NCBI RefSeq assembly: GCF_027483985.1
Contig: NZ_JAIXTJ010000021.1
Location: 1-64,000 of the forward strand
Source of the DNA: Flavobacterium sp.
Lineage (GTDB): Bacteria > Bacteroidota > Bacteroidia > Flavobacteriales > Flavobacteriaceae
Direction of reading: 5' to 3'
DNA: 64,000 nt
A program made the translations under genes and the position numbers. The first letter of the stretch is position 1. Each line of letters opens with the position of its first letter. Positions 34,121-41,590 of this stretch are shown here, in pieces. Below the pieces are notes generated by a model. It worked only from the letters and a program-made list of their open reading frames with translations. It was not told the origin of the DNA and ran no database searches.

Positions 34121-34792
34121 ATGAACACATTAATTGAAAAAGAAATTTACGAATTGATTGGCGATAATCATCAGATGACATCGGCAGAAACTCCTTTACG
34201 ACCTGATGCATTTGACAAATCAGATGCTGACAAAATGCAAACCATCGAAAAGCATTTCCATATTATTATGGAAGAAATGGGATTGGATATGACTGACGAC
34301 AGTCTACAAGGAACGCCTCACAGAGTTGCAAAAATGTTTATCCAAGAAATATTTTCAGGTTTAAATCCTGCTAATAAGCCAAAAATATCTGTTTTTGATA
34401 ACAGCTACCACTATGACAAAATGTTGGTAGAAGCTAACATCAGTTTCAACTCTACTTGCGAACACCACTTTTTACCAATTGTAGGAAAAGCGCACATTGG
34501 TTATGTTTCAAGCGGAAAAGTTATTGGTTTATCTAAATTGAATAGAATCGTAGATTATTATGCTCGTCGTCCGCAAGTGCAAGAACGTTTGATTATGCAA
34601 ATTTACAATGAATTGAAAACGGTTTTAGAAACTGACAATGTTATTGTAGTTATGGAAGCAACGCATTTATGTGTTTCAAGTCGCGGTATTAAAGACGAAT
34701 CAAGTTACACTTCAACCATTCAATATGGAGGAATTTTCAATGAAAAAGAAAATAGAAACGACTTTTTCAATATGATTAACCAACCTAAATAA
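34121..34792 (+). CDS. folE: GTP cyclohydrolase I
   Basis: FolE (223 residues) converts GTP to 7,8-dihydroneopterin triphosphate, the first step of folate/pterin synthesis. Zinc and catalytic residues are in NSTCEHHFLPIVGKAHIGYV and in ATHLCVSSRGIKDESS. GTPHRVAKMFIQE and IGLSKLNRIVDYYARRPQVQ are further hallmarks. The N-terminal ~45 residues are an ordinary variable extension. It is transcribed from its own promoter and diverges from lolD. Confidence 0.97.
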   Translation: MNTLIEKEIYELIGDNHQMTSAETPLRPDAFDKSDADKMQTIEKHFHIIMEEMGLDMTDDSLQGTPHRVAKMFIQEIFSGLNPANKPKISVFDNSYHYDKMLVEANISFNSTCEHHFLPIVGKAHIGYVSSGKVIGLSKLNRIVDYYARRPQVQERLIMQIYNELKTVLETDNVIVVMEATHLCVSSRGIKDESSYTSTIQYGGIFNEKENRNDFFNMINQPK

Positions 34793-34841
34793 TTTGGCAT
34801 CAGATTTGTATTATCATTTTTAAATTTAAAAATATTTAGAA

Positions 34842-35165
34842 ATGATAGTACAAACGGATGTATGTTCCAACGAAAAAAACAAACAAAGAAATTTATTCTT
34901 AGGAATTATGCTTGATTTGTTTGGAATGTTAACCTATTTAGTTCCGTTTTTTGGAGAACTTGCCGATACGGTTTGGGCACCAATTGCAGCATTGATGTTA
35001 TCAAGAATGTATAAAGGTTCGATTGGTAAAGTAGGTGGAATTATAGAATTTTTGGAAGAAATTTTACCTTTCAGTGATTTTATTCCAACATTCACATTAA
35101 CTTGGATTTATACTTATGTCATAAAAAATCAAGGAAATACACAAAACTTAAAGGAACTTCAATAG
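34842..35165 (+). CDS. Small hydrophobic membrane protein
   Basis: This 107-residue protein has two to three hydrophobic segments (LFLGIMLDLFGMLTYLVPFF, WAPIAALMLS, FTLTWIYTYVI). I do not recognise the family by number. It lies 50 nt after folE on the same strand and may be co-transcribed. Confidence 0.65.
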   Translation: MIVQTDVCSNEKNKQRNLFLGIMLDLFGMLTYLVPFFGELADTVWAPIAALMLSRMYKGSIGKVGGIIEFLEEILPFSDFIPTFTLTWIYTYVIKNQGNTQNLKELQ

Positions 35166-35174
35166 TTCCTTTTT

Positions 35175-35489
35175 TTATTTTTCAAAAAAATCGGCGATAA
35201 AACCTAGTTTGACACTTCGAAGCATTTTCTTTTCAAAAGCCCAAAAGAATTTAAATTGACCGAATAAGAATCCGAAACTAACAAGAAGAATTTGATAAAC
35301 CGGGAAAATCATCAAAATGTATAACGGATAAAACATCCAAAGCGAAGTACTACTTTTGGTAATTCCAAAAAAAGAAAGTATTGGTTTAGCAATTAGTGCT
35401 GATGTTGAACCTGTAACGGCAAATACAACAAGAATGACAAAAACTTGCCAATCTGATGTAATGTTCCAGCGCTCTTTAAAACTTCCCAT
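35175..35489 (-). CDS. DUF6787-like small membrane protein
   Basis: From the ATG at 35489 this is 104 residues with two transmembrane helices (WQVFVILVVFAVTGSTSALI and LWMFYPLYILMIFPVYQILL) and the FKERWNITSDWQ start I associate with a flavobacterial DUF (DUF6787, uncertain). The C-terminal FFWAFEKKMLRS is amphipathic. Function is unknown. Confidence 0.65.
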   Translation of the reverse strand: MGSFKERWNITSDWQVFVILVVFAVTGSTSALIAKPILSFFGITKSSTSLWMFYPLYILMIFPVYQILLVSFGFLFGQFKFFWAFEKKMLRSVKLGFIADFFEK

Positions 35490-35518
35490 TTTTGAAATAA
35501 AATACAAATTTACTCAAT

Positions 35519-35944
35519 TTATGGACGTGGCACAAATCCGGCGAGTTGTTGTTTGTTGGTTATTTGAAAATAAATGAAATAGTTATAAATTAGATAATTG
35601 ACTTCATAACCATATTTGGTATTATTATCATAGTTAATTTGCATTTCATATAATCTACTGTCATATTGTTGTGGTTGCAAAAATCTTCGGTTCCATTCAG
35701 AAACATAGATTTGATTTCGGCTTTCCAGGTAATTTTCAGTGTAATAACCTCTTGGTTTGGCAACACTATTCAACCAAGACGTAAATCCGCCATCAATAAT
35801 AATTACTTCATATTCAAGTTCTTCATTAGCAATTCTAATTGTATCTGAAACTTTTGTGTTGTCGGTTGTAGGAACTGTTTTGGAAGTTGTGGAACATCCA
35901 ATTATTATAAAAAGTAGCGTAAAAACGTAAAGTAGATTTTTCAC
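35519..35944 (-). CDS. DUF6146 family lipoprotein
   Basis: This 141-residue lipoprotein has a signal sequence with lipobox IIIGCSTT. Conserved parts are LEYEVIIIDGGFTSWLNSVA, RGYYTENYLESRN and YVSEWNRRFLQP, which I associate with DUF6146. It probably sits in the outer membrane. Function is unknown. Confidence 0.75.
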   Translation of the reverse strand: MKNLLYVFTLLFIIIGCSTTSKTVPTTDNTKVSDTIRIANEELEYEVIIIDGGFTSWLNSVAKPRGYYTENYLESRNQIYVSEWNRRFLQPQQYDSRLYEMQINYDNNTKYGYEVNYLIYNYFIYFQITNKQQLAGFVPRP

Positions 35945-36082
35945 GATTTAATTTTTTATAAAGTTACTAAAATTCAATTTATTGTGATTCTATTTTTAGT
36001 TGTTTTAACAATTTTTTGAATCTTTTAGTATTTTGTCTTAAATAAAAAAAGTAGCAATGTGACAAAGATGTTATGTTTAGAT

Positions 36083-36439
36083 TTAGCCTTTGTCTTCCTC
36101 TAAATCGTTGTGATTGTCGCCACCAATGCTATAGTAGTTGTTTTCCTCATCTTCGCTACCAATGTTTTCCAAATCATCGTCTAGTTCAGCTCCAGGAACA
36201 TCTAAATCTTCACCTGTTTGATCTTGATTGAAATCTTGTTCATTTAATTCAGAGGTATTATCAATTTTTATGAAGGGTTTCTTTTTAGAAATATCTTCAG
36301 GATCAATATCAAATTCTTTTTCAAATTTGTTGTAAATATCGTCATCCTTTGGATATTGCGGATAGCCAGGAAATTTATCTAGTTGTTCATTAGCTTTTTT
36401 TGGAAAATGAGCTACATCTTTTTTGGGATTCTTTTTCAT
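36083..36439 (-). CDS. Acidic, low-complexity small protein
   Basis: This 118-residue soluble protein starts basic (MKKNPKKDVAHFPKKANEQL) and becomes very acidic (DDDLENIGSEDEENNYY). It is probably largely disordered. It lies 22 nt downstream of the 131-residue gene on the same strand, so the two may be co-expressed. I do not recognise a family. Confidence 0.6.
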   Translation of the reverse strand: MKKNPKKDVAHFPKKANEQLDKFPGYPQYPKDDDIYNKFEKEFDIDPEDISKKKPFIKIDNTSELNEQDFNQDQTGEDLDVPGAELDDDLENIGSEDEENNYYSIGGDNHNDLEEDKG

Positions 36440-36461
36440 TAGTTTTGTTTTTAAATCGTGG

Positions 36462-36857
36462 TTACATTTTGAATTCTAAACGAGTAAAATAATCTTTAAC
36501 AAAATGTTGTTGCTCTTGGTCACTCATTTTATCAGCATTTTTAACTTTAATTATGATTTTGCTATACTTTGAATCAGATTTTAAAATATTGAATAATTCT
36601 ACTTTTGCCTCTGTCGGACCAAAGAGCAAAACTTCATCATATTTTTCAATTTCAGAAGCAATATTTTTGTAAAAAGCAGCGTGTTTATGTTGCTCTTTGT
36701 TATGCATTTCACTTTCACTGCGTTGCAAAGTTTCTTGTTTATCCTGAGATGAAAAATCGGAAGTTATGGTTTTGGTTTCTTTAACTTCAGAAGAAAATTC
36801 GATTAAATAGGCATTGGAATGGTTCATCCAAATTCCAAGTTTTTTTGATGTTTTCAT
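36462..36857 (-). CDS. Small soluble protein, possibly eRF1-domain-like
   Basis: This 131-residue protein starts KKLGIWMNHSNAYLIEFSSE, has HNKEQHKHAAFYKNIASEI in the middle and then YDEVLLFGPTEAKVELFNIL. The pattern resembles small Bacteroidota proteins related to the bacterial/archaeal eRF1-like superfamily, a weak recollection. No signal peptide or membrane segment is seen. Function is unknown. Confidence 0.6.
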   Translation of the reverse strand: MKTSKKLGIWMNHSNAYLIEFSSEVKETKTITSDFSSQDKQETLQRSESEMHNKEQHKHAAFYKNIASEIEKYDEVLLFGPTEAKVELFNILKSDSKYSKIIIKVKNADKMSDQEQQHFVKDYFTRLEFKM

Positions 36858-36965
36858 TGTTTTGTTTTTACTTTTAGTAGTAATAGTAACAACAAAATTG
36901 AGGATAAACAGCGTTGTTTTTGTTACAAAAAAGGCTTTAATGATTGCAAAAATCTCACATTAACG

Positions 36966-36998
36966 TAAAAAAAAACCACCACTAAAAAAGTGATGGTT
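36966..36998 (-). terminator. Intrinsic terminator after the DUF937 gene
   Basis: The arms at 36974-36983 and 36989-36998 give a 10-bp stem on the minus strand (one G-U pair) followed by a nine-T run. Confidence 0.8.
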
Positions 36999-37023
36999 GC
37001 TATTTAAAAGAAGTTCTTTTAAA

Positions 37024-37581
37024 TTATTTTCCAAAAAGTTTTCCTAGTAAACCACCAAATCCACCCGATTTTTTTGAAACTGCTGCAATAGCATCGCTCA
37101 TTCCAACTTGTCCGTCACCATCTTGGTCTAAGCCAAATTGACCGCCATATTTAGAAACGGCATCCATTAATCCGCCACCATTTCCACCAGAAATAGAGCT
37201 TATTAAATCGGTGATGTTAAATCCAGGTTGATTTGGATCTTTAGCTTTGTTGAGTAATCCACCTAATATTTGTGGAATTAAACCACCAGCAACGCTTCCA
37301 GCAGCTTCAGAAGATAAACCGAATTTTTCTCCCAAATTTCCTGTTACTTTTCCAGTTAATTCTTGAACTACTGGATTGTTCATATCGATTGGAGTTTTAC
37401 CAGAAAGTAATCCTGCTAAATCACCAACATTTCCGCTAGCAACCATATCTTTTAAACCGGAAAGGATTGATCCTCCAGCTTCTTCCATAACGGCTTCATT
37501 TTGTTCGTTTGGTACTGCAGGATTATTGATTACTGCTTCACCACCATATTGTTTTACTAATTCTGTAAGTTGTTCAAACAT
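37024..37581 (-). CDS. DUF937 domain protein
   Basis: This glycine-rich soluble protein (185 residues) fits DUF937: short helices with LSGKTPIDMNNPVVQELTGK, SSEAAGSVAGGLIPQILGGL and a C-terminal GGFGGLLGKLFGK. A possible EF-hand-like stretch is DQDGDGQVGMSDAI. The family is related to YidB-type proteins of unknown role. It has its own terminator. Confidence 0.8.
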   Translation of the reverse strand: MFEQLTELVKQYGGEAVINNPAVPNEQNEAVMEEAGGSILSGLKDMVASGNVGDLAGLLSGKTPIDMNNPVVQELTGKVTGNLGEKFGLSSEAAGSVAGGLIPQILGGLLNKAKDPNQPGFNITDLISSISGGNGGGLMDAVSKYGGQFGLDQDGDGQVGMSDAIAAVSKKSGGFGGLLGKLFGK

Positions 37582-37662
37582 AGTTTTTTATTTTAAGTTT
37601 TAACAAAGGTATAAAAGTTTAAAACCATTTTTTTGAAATGTACTATTTATTCTACAAAAAAA

Positions 37663-37694
37663 AATCCAAATCTCAATGTTACTTCAGATTTGGA
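37663..37694 (-). terminator. Intrinsic terminator after serA
   Basis: ATCCAAATCT (37663-37672) and AGATTTGGAT (37685-37694) form a perfect 10-bp stem. On the minus strand it runs into a nine-T tract. Confidence 0.85.
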
Positions 37695-37718
37695 TTATAT
37701 TTTTTTTACAAAAAAGGA

Positions 37719-38672
37719 TTACTTTTTTAATAAGCCAATAATCTGTTCGGCTAATTCCGTCCCGATTCTGTCTTGTGCTTCAAGTGTTGCTGCGCCAATA
37801 TGTGGCGTTAATGAAATTCTTGGATGCATTAAAATTTTAATTTCAGGTGTTGGTTCGTTTTCAAAAACATCTAATCCTGCAAAAAGAATTTTGTCATTGT
37901 CTAAAGCTTCAATTAAAGCAACTTCATTAATTACTCCACCACGAGCACAATTTACGATTCCAACATTTTCTTTCATTTGAGCAATTTCATTTGCATCAAT
38001 TACATAACCTTCTTGCGCAGGAACGTGAAGTGTAATAAAGTCAGAATGTTTGAACAAATCCTCTAATGGTTCTGTAATAATATCAACATTAATGAATTGA
38101 CCCGTGTAAAAATCAACTCTAATTTCGGCATTGCTTAAAAATTTATCTGCTGCAATAACTTTCATTCCAAGTCCAAGTGCCATTTTAGCAACCGCTTGAC
38201 CAATTCTTCCAAAACCTATAATTCCCAACGTTTTGCCTCGAAGTTCGATACCACTTGCGTAAGCTTTTTTCAAACCTTCAAAATTAGTATCACCTTCAAG
38301 AGGCATATTTCTATTCGAATCGTGCAAGAAACGAACACCAGTAAATAAATGTGCAAATACCAACTCGGCAACACTTTCTGACGATGATGCAGGAGTATTG
38401 ATTACGTGTATTCCTTTTGCACGAGCGTATTCAACATCAATATTGTCCATTCCAACGCCACCACGACCGATGATTTTTAAATTTGGACACGCGTCAATAA
38501 TATCTTTACGAACTTTGGTTGCACTACGTACTAAAATTACATCAACATTATTGGAATTGATGAAATTCGCCACTTGTTCTTGAGCTACTTTGGTAGTAAT
38601 TACTTCAAATCCACCTTTTTCTAAAGCTTTGATTCCGCTTTTTGAAATTCCGTCGTTAGCTAATACTTTCAT
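37719..38672 (-). CDS. serA: D-3-phosphoglycerate dehydrogenase-like D-2-hydroxyacid dehydrogenase
   Basis: From the ATG at 38672 this is 317 residues. It has the NAD motif LGIIGFGRIGQAVAKMALGL, catalytic Arg in VNCARGGVINE, Glu in FENEPTPE and His in LTPHIGAATLEAQDR. The short form lacks the C-terminal ACT/ASB domain of E. coli SerA, so serine feedback is probably absent. Position directly after serC supports 3-phosphoglycerate as substrate in serine synthesis. An upstream in-frame extension to 38708 is considered non-coding. Confidence 0.92.
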   Translation of the reverse strand: MKVLANDGISKSGIKALEKGGFEVITTKVAQEQVANFINSNNVDVILVRSATKVRKDIIDACPNLKIIGRGGVGMDNIDVEYARAKGIHVINTPASSSESVAELVFAHLFTGVRFLHDSNRNMPLEGDTNFEGLKKAYASGIELRGKTLGIIGFGRIGQAVAKMALGLGMKVIAADKFLSNAEIRVDFYTGQFINVDIITEPLEDLFKHSDFITLHVPAQEGYVIDANEIAQMKENVGIVNCARGGVINEVALIEALDNDKILFAGLDVFENEPTPEIKILMHPRISLTPHIGAATLEAQDRIGTELAEQIIGLLKK

Positions 38673-38729
38673 AATTTGGTTTATGAGTTTAAAAGTTGGA
38701 AAACTCAATTAAATTTATTTTTTATTTTT

Positions 38730-39800
38730 TTATATTTTAGTTTCAAGCTCTTTCATTACATCAACTAAAATTTGAACACTTTCCAATGGCAAAGCATTGT
38801 ACATTGAAGCACGATAACCTCCAACAGAACGATGGCCAGGCAACCCAGAAATTCCTGCTTCTTTCCACATTTTGTCAAAAATAGGAGCGTGGTTTTCATC
38901 GTTTAGTAAAAACGTTGCGTTCATAACACTTCTATCTTCAACGGCTGCAGTTCCTTTAAATAATGGATTTCTGTCGATTTCTGTATATAATAAGTTGGCT
39001 TTGGCTTCGTTGGCTTTTTCAATTGCTACAATTCCGCCAAGGTTTTTCAACCATTGCAAAGTCAAAAGCGATGCATAAATAGGAAAAACAGGTGGCGTAT
39101 TGTACATACTTTCTGCTTTGATATGTTTTTCATAATCGAGCATACTTGGAATATATCTCCCAGATTTTCCTAAAATTTCTTCTTTTACTATTACTAATGT
39201 TGTTCCAGCTGGACCCATATTTTTTTGAGCTCCAGCATAAATCAAATCAAATTTTGAAAAATCTAAAGTTCTTGAAAAAATATCCGAACTCATATCACAA
39301 ACTACAGGAACATTTGTATTTGGAAACGACTTCATCTGTGTTCCAAAAATAGTATTGTTGCTCGTACAGTGAAAGTAAGAAGCATCTTCAGGAATACTAA
39401 ATCCTTTCGGAATATGATTGTAATTTTGCTCTTTAGACGAACCTACGACTATCGTTTCGCCAAAATGTTTCGCTTCTTTAATTGCATTATTTGCCCAAGT
39501 TCCAGTGTCTAAATAAGCTGCTTTTCCATCAGTTTTCATTAAATTATAAGGAACCATTAGGAACTCTAAACTAGCTCCACCAGCTAAAAATAGCGCTTGA
39601 TATCCTTTTCCTTCTAATCCTAAAAGTTCTAAAGCTAGAGCTCTTGCTTCGTCCATAACGGCAACAAAATCTTTGCTTCTATGAGAAATTTCTAAAATAG
39701 ATAAATCGGAATTGTTAAAATTTAAAATGGCTTCTGCTGATTTTTCAAATACTTCTTGTGGAAGAATACAAGGTCCGGCGCTGTAGTTGTGTTTTTTCAT
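38730..39800 (-). CDS. serC: Phosphoserine aminotransferase
   Basis: SerC (356 residues) makes 3-phosphoserine from 3-phosphohydroxypyruvate and glutamate. It begins NYSAGPCILPQEVFEKSAEA. The PLP lysine is in IYAGAQKNMGPAGTTLVIV, and CDMSSDIFSR provides the PLP-binding Asp. GLPGHRSVGGYRASMYNALP is the substrate-binding C-terminal motif. It heads serC-serA, separated by 57 nt. Confidence 0.97.
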   Translation of the reverse strand: MKKHNYSAGPCILPQEVFEKSAEAILNFNNSDLSILEISHRSKDFVAVMDEARALALELLGLEGKGYQALFLAGGASLEFLMVPYNLMKTDGKAAYLDTGTWANNAIKEAKHFGETIVVGSSKEQNYNHIPKGFSIPEDASYFHCTSNNTIFGTQMKSFPNTNVPVVCDMSSDIFSRTLDFSKFDLIYAGAQKNMGPAGTTLVIVKEEILGKSGRYIPSMLDYEKHIKAESMYNTPPVFPIYASLLTLQWLKNLGGIVAIEKANEAKANLLYTEIDRNPLFKGTAAVEDRSVMNATFLLNDENHAPIFDKMWKEAGISGLPGHRSVGGYRASMYNALPLESVQILVDVMKELETKI

Positions 39801-39803
39801 TTT

Positions 39804-39841
39804 ATTCTGAATTTATTTCAGAATTTTTTTTCTTCTGAAAT
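39804..39841 (-). promoter_or_regulatory. Triple TTCnGAA motif and hairpin in the serC leader
   Basis: TTCTGAA (39804-39810), TTCAGAA (39817-39823) and TTCTGAA (39833-39839) lie just upstream of serC. The last two extend to a perfect 9-bp hairpin (39815-39823 with 39833-39841). This may be an operator or an mRNA structure that controls serine synthesis. No regulator is adjacent. Confidence 0.4.
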
Positions 39842-39967
39842 CGTGTAAAATTTTAAAGCGCAAATTTCGTGAATAGCTAATGAAATTGCGATTAGAATTT
39901 GACAATAATAAACCCTTGTTATTAACGAAATCGTTTTAGTTTATAACAATTTTTGAGAATAATGCAG

Positions 39968-41026
39968 TTAAATCTGTTGAAGAAATGCTAAAGTATCAAC
40001 GTTATCAGCATAATCCCATAGATTTGGTTTTTGAGTTTGCCCAAACGCAATGGAACCTGAAATTAAATCATTAGAAACAATGCATTGAATTTGATCTGCA
40101 TCATTTTCTAAACGTGATTTTATCTCATTCAGATTGTCATAATATTCATAAAAAACAGACGAAATAGGTGAAGAATAACTGGTGTCTTCTTTTATTGTAA
40201 GAAATTCATTATCTAATAATTTGAAATTGCTCATTAAAAAAACGGCTTTGTTATAATCATAATTATTAGAATATTTTTCGTAAAATATGACGTCTTTATA
40301 TTCGTAAATAGCTTTAAAGAAATTTTCAAAATTGTAGTCTTTTGGAACAAATAATTTAGAAACATTACGGCAACCCAAACCAAAGTATCTAAAAATATCT
40401 TCGCCTAGATTTACCAAATCCTCGTGTGACTCATTTCCGGTTAAAATGGCAACCGAATTTCTATTTTTGCGAATAATACTGGGTTTATCTTTAAAGTAAA
40501 ATTCGAAGTATCTCGCAGTATTATTACTTCCGGTTGCTATTACGGCATCAAAATTTTCTAATTTTCCTTCTGTAAATGTTATGTACTTTTCTAATTCAGA
40601 ATTTAGAGAAATTAAATACTTGGCCAAAAAAGGCAATAGTTTTTGATCGTTTGAAGATGTTTTTACCAAAACTTTATGACCAGAAACGATAACCGATAAA
40701 AAATCGTGGAAACCCACTAGTGGAATGTTTCCTGCAAGAATTAATCCAACGGTTTTTGTATTGATTGTAGAGAAATCATAATTTAATAACCATTGGTTCA
40801 AATTTTCTTCTGTCAGAGCGTTTGCCCAAGAGTTTATAGCAAAATATACATGTTCAGGTGTAAACCAACCATTATGGGATTGTGAAAGATCAATCAAATT
40901 TACAAAATCATCATAAAATAGATTGTTATTTAAAACCGCTTCCTTTTTGGTGTTATTATCTAACGAAAATTGGCTTAAAAACTTTCCTAATTCTACAAAA
41001 GCGTTAATTTTTTCTTTTTGTAACAT
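39968..41026 (-). CDS. Acyl-CoA reductase (LuxC-like)
   Basis: From the ATG at 41026 this is 352 residues, similar to acyl-CoA reductases of the aldehyde-dehydrogenase-like LuxC superfamily. Visible elements are GLILAGNIPLVGFHDFLSVI, VLVKTSSNDQKLLPFL, FDAVIATGSNNTARYFEFYF and GLGCRNVSKLFVP with the candidate catalytic Cys. An in-frame GTG at 41068 overlaps the -7 box and is rejected. It diverges from the ferredoxin gene. Flavobacteria commonly keep it beside serC and ferredoxin; its physiological substrate is uncertain. Confidence 0.83.
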   Translation of the reverse strand: MLQKEKINAFVELGKFLSQFSLDNNTKKEAVLNNNLFYDDFVNLIDLSQSHNGWFTPEHVYFAINSWANALTEENLNQWLLNYDFSTINTKTVGLILAGNIPLVGFHDFLSVIVSGHKVLVKTSSNDQKLLPFLAKYLISLNSELEKYITFTEGKLENFDAVIATGSNNTARYFEFYFKDKPSIIRKNRNSVAILTGNESHEDLVNLGEDIFRYFGLGCRNVSKLFVPKDYNFENFFKAIYEYKDVIFYEKYSNNYDYNKAVFLMSNFKLLDNEFLTIKEDTSYSSPISSVFYEYYDNLNEIKSRLENDADQIQCIVSNDLISGSIAFGQTQKPNLWDYADNVDTLAFLQQI

Positions 41027-41067
41027 TTGTTTATTTGTATATGAATGGTTTTGATTGTAATTTTGCA

Positions 41068-41075
41068 CAAAATTA
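41068..41075 (-). promoter_or_regulatory. Putative -7 box for acyl-CoA reductase
   Basis: On the minus strand this is TAATTTTG, an exact TAnnTTTG, 41 nt upstream of the ATG at 41026. Confidence 0.5.
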
Positions 41076-41128
41076 GTAATAAGTAAATAGTAATAAGTAA
41101 ATAGTTCAAAAAGTTATATGTTTTTTTT

Positions 41129-41168
41129 AAACTCATAAACTTTTAAACTTTTAAACTCATAAACTTTA
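41129..41168 (+). repeat. Five-copy octad array before ferredoxin
   Basis: Five 8-nt units in perfect phase (AAACTCAT, AAACTTTT, AAACTTTT, AAACTCAT, AAACTTTA) end 3 nt before the ferredoxin ATG. Confidence 0.85.
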
Positions 41169-41171
41169 AAG

Positions 41172-41522
41172 ATGGCAATTATAATAACAGACGAATGTAT
41201 TAATTGTGGCGCTTGTGAGCCAGAATGTCCAAATACAGCAATATATGAAGGCGCAGATGATTGGAGATGGAAAGACGGAACGAAGCTACGAGGAAAGGTA
41301 ATTCTTCCTGATGGTACAGAAGTTGATTCTGATGCGGCACAAACTCCAGTTTCTGACGATGTTTATTATATTGTGCCAGGAAAATGTACAGAATGTAAAG
41401 GTTTTCACGAAGAACCGCAATGTGCTGCAGTTTGCCCAGTAGATTGTTGCATTCCAGATGATAATCACGTAGAAAGCGAAGAAACACTTTTAAACAGACA
41501 ATCGTTTTTACATAACGAATAG
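41172..41522 (+). CDS. 4Fe-4S dicluster ferredoxin
   Basis: This 116-residue bacterial-type 2[4Fe-4S] ferredoxin has two cluster motifs, [12 protein letters not shown] near residue 9 and [20 protein letters not shown] near residue 75. The second has a longer spacing between its cysteines, and an insert of about 45 residues separates the halves. The C-terminal tail ([17 protein letters not shown]) is typical of flavobacterial ferredoxins. It is expected to shuttle low-potential electrons for oxidoreductases such as pyruvate:ferredoxin-type enzymes. Confidence 0.93.
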   Translation: MAIIITDECINCGACEPECPNTAIYEGADDWRWKDGTKLRGKVILPDGTEVDSDAAQTPVSDDVYYIVPGKCTECKGFHEEPQCAAVCPVDCCIPDDNHVESEETLLNRQSFLHNE

Positions 41523-41544
41523 TTTACTTTATTTTGAATAAAAA

Positions 41545-41576
41545 AAATCCTGAAAATTTAATTTTCAGGATTTTTT
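41545..41576. terminator. Bidirectional terminator, ferredoxin / TonB receptor
   Basis: AAATCCTGAAAAT (41545-41557) and ATTTTCAGGATTT (41561-41573) form a perfect 13-bp stem with a TTA loop, T-rich on both strands between convergent genes. Confidence 0.88.
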
Positions 41577-41590
41577 AGTTTAGGGATGTT

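Noticed and set aside
41027..41068. GTG start for acyl-CoA reductase at 41068
   Set aside because: The codon overlaps the TAATTTTG promoter box; the ATG at 41026 fits better.
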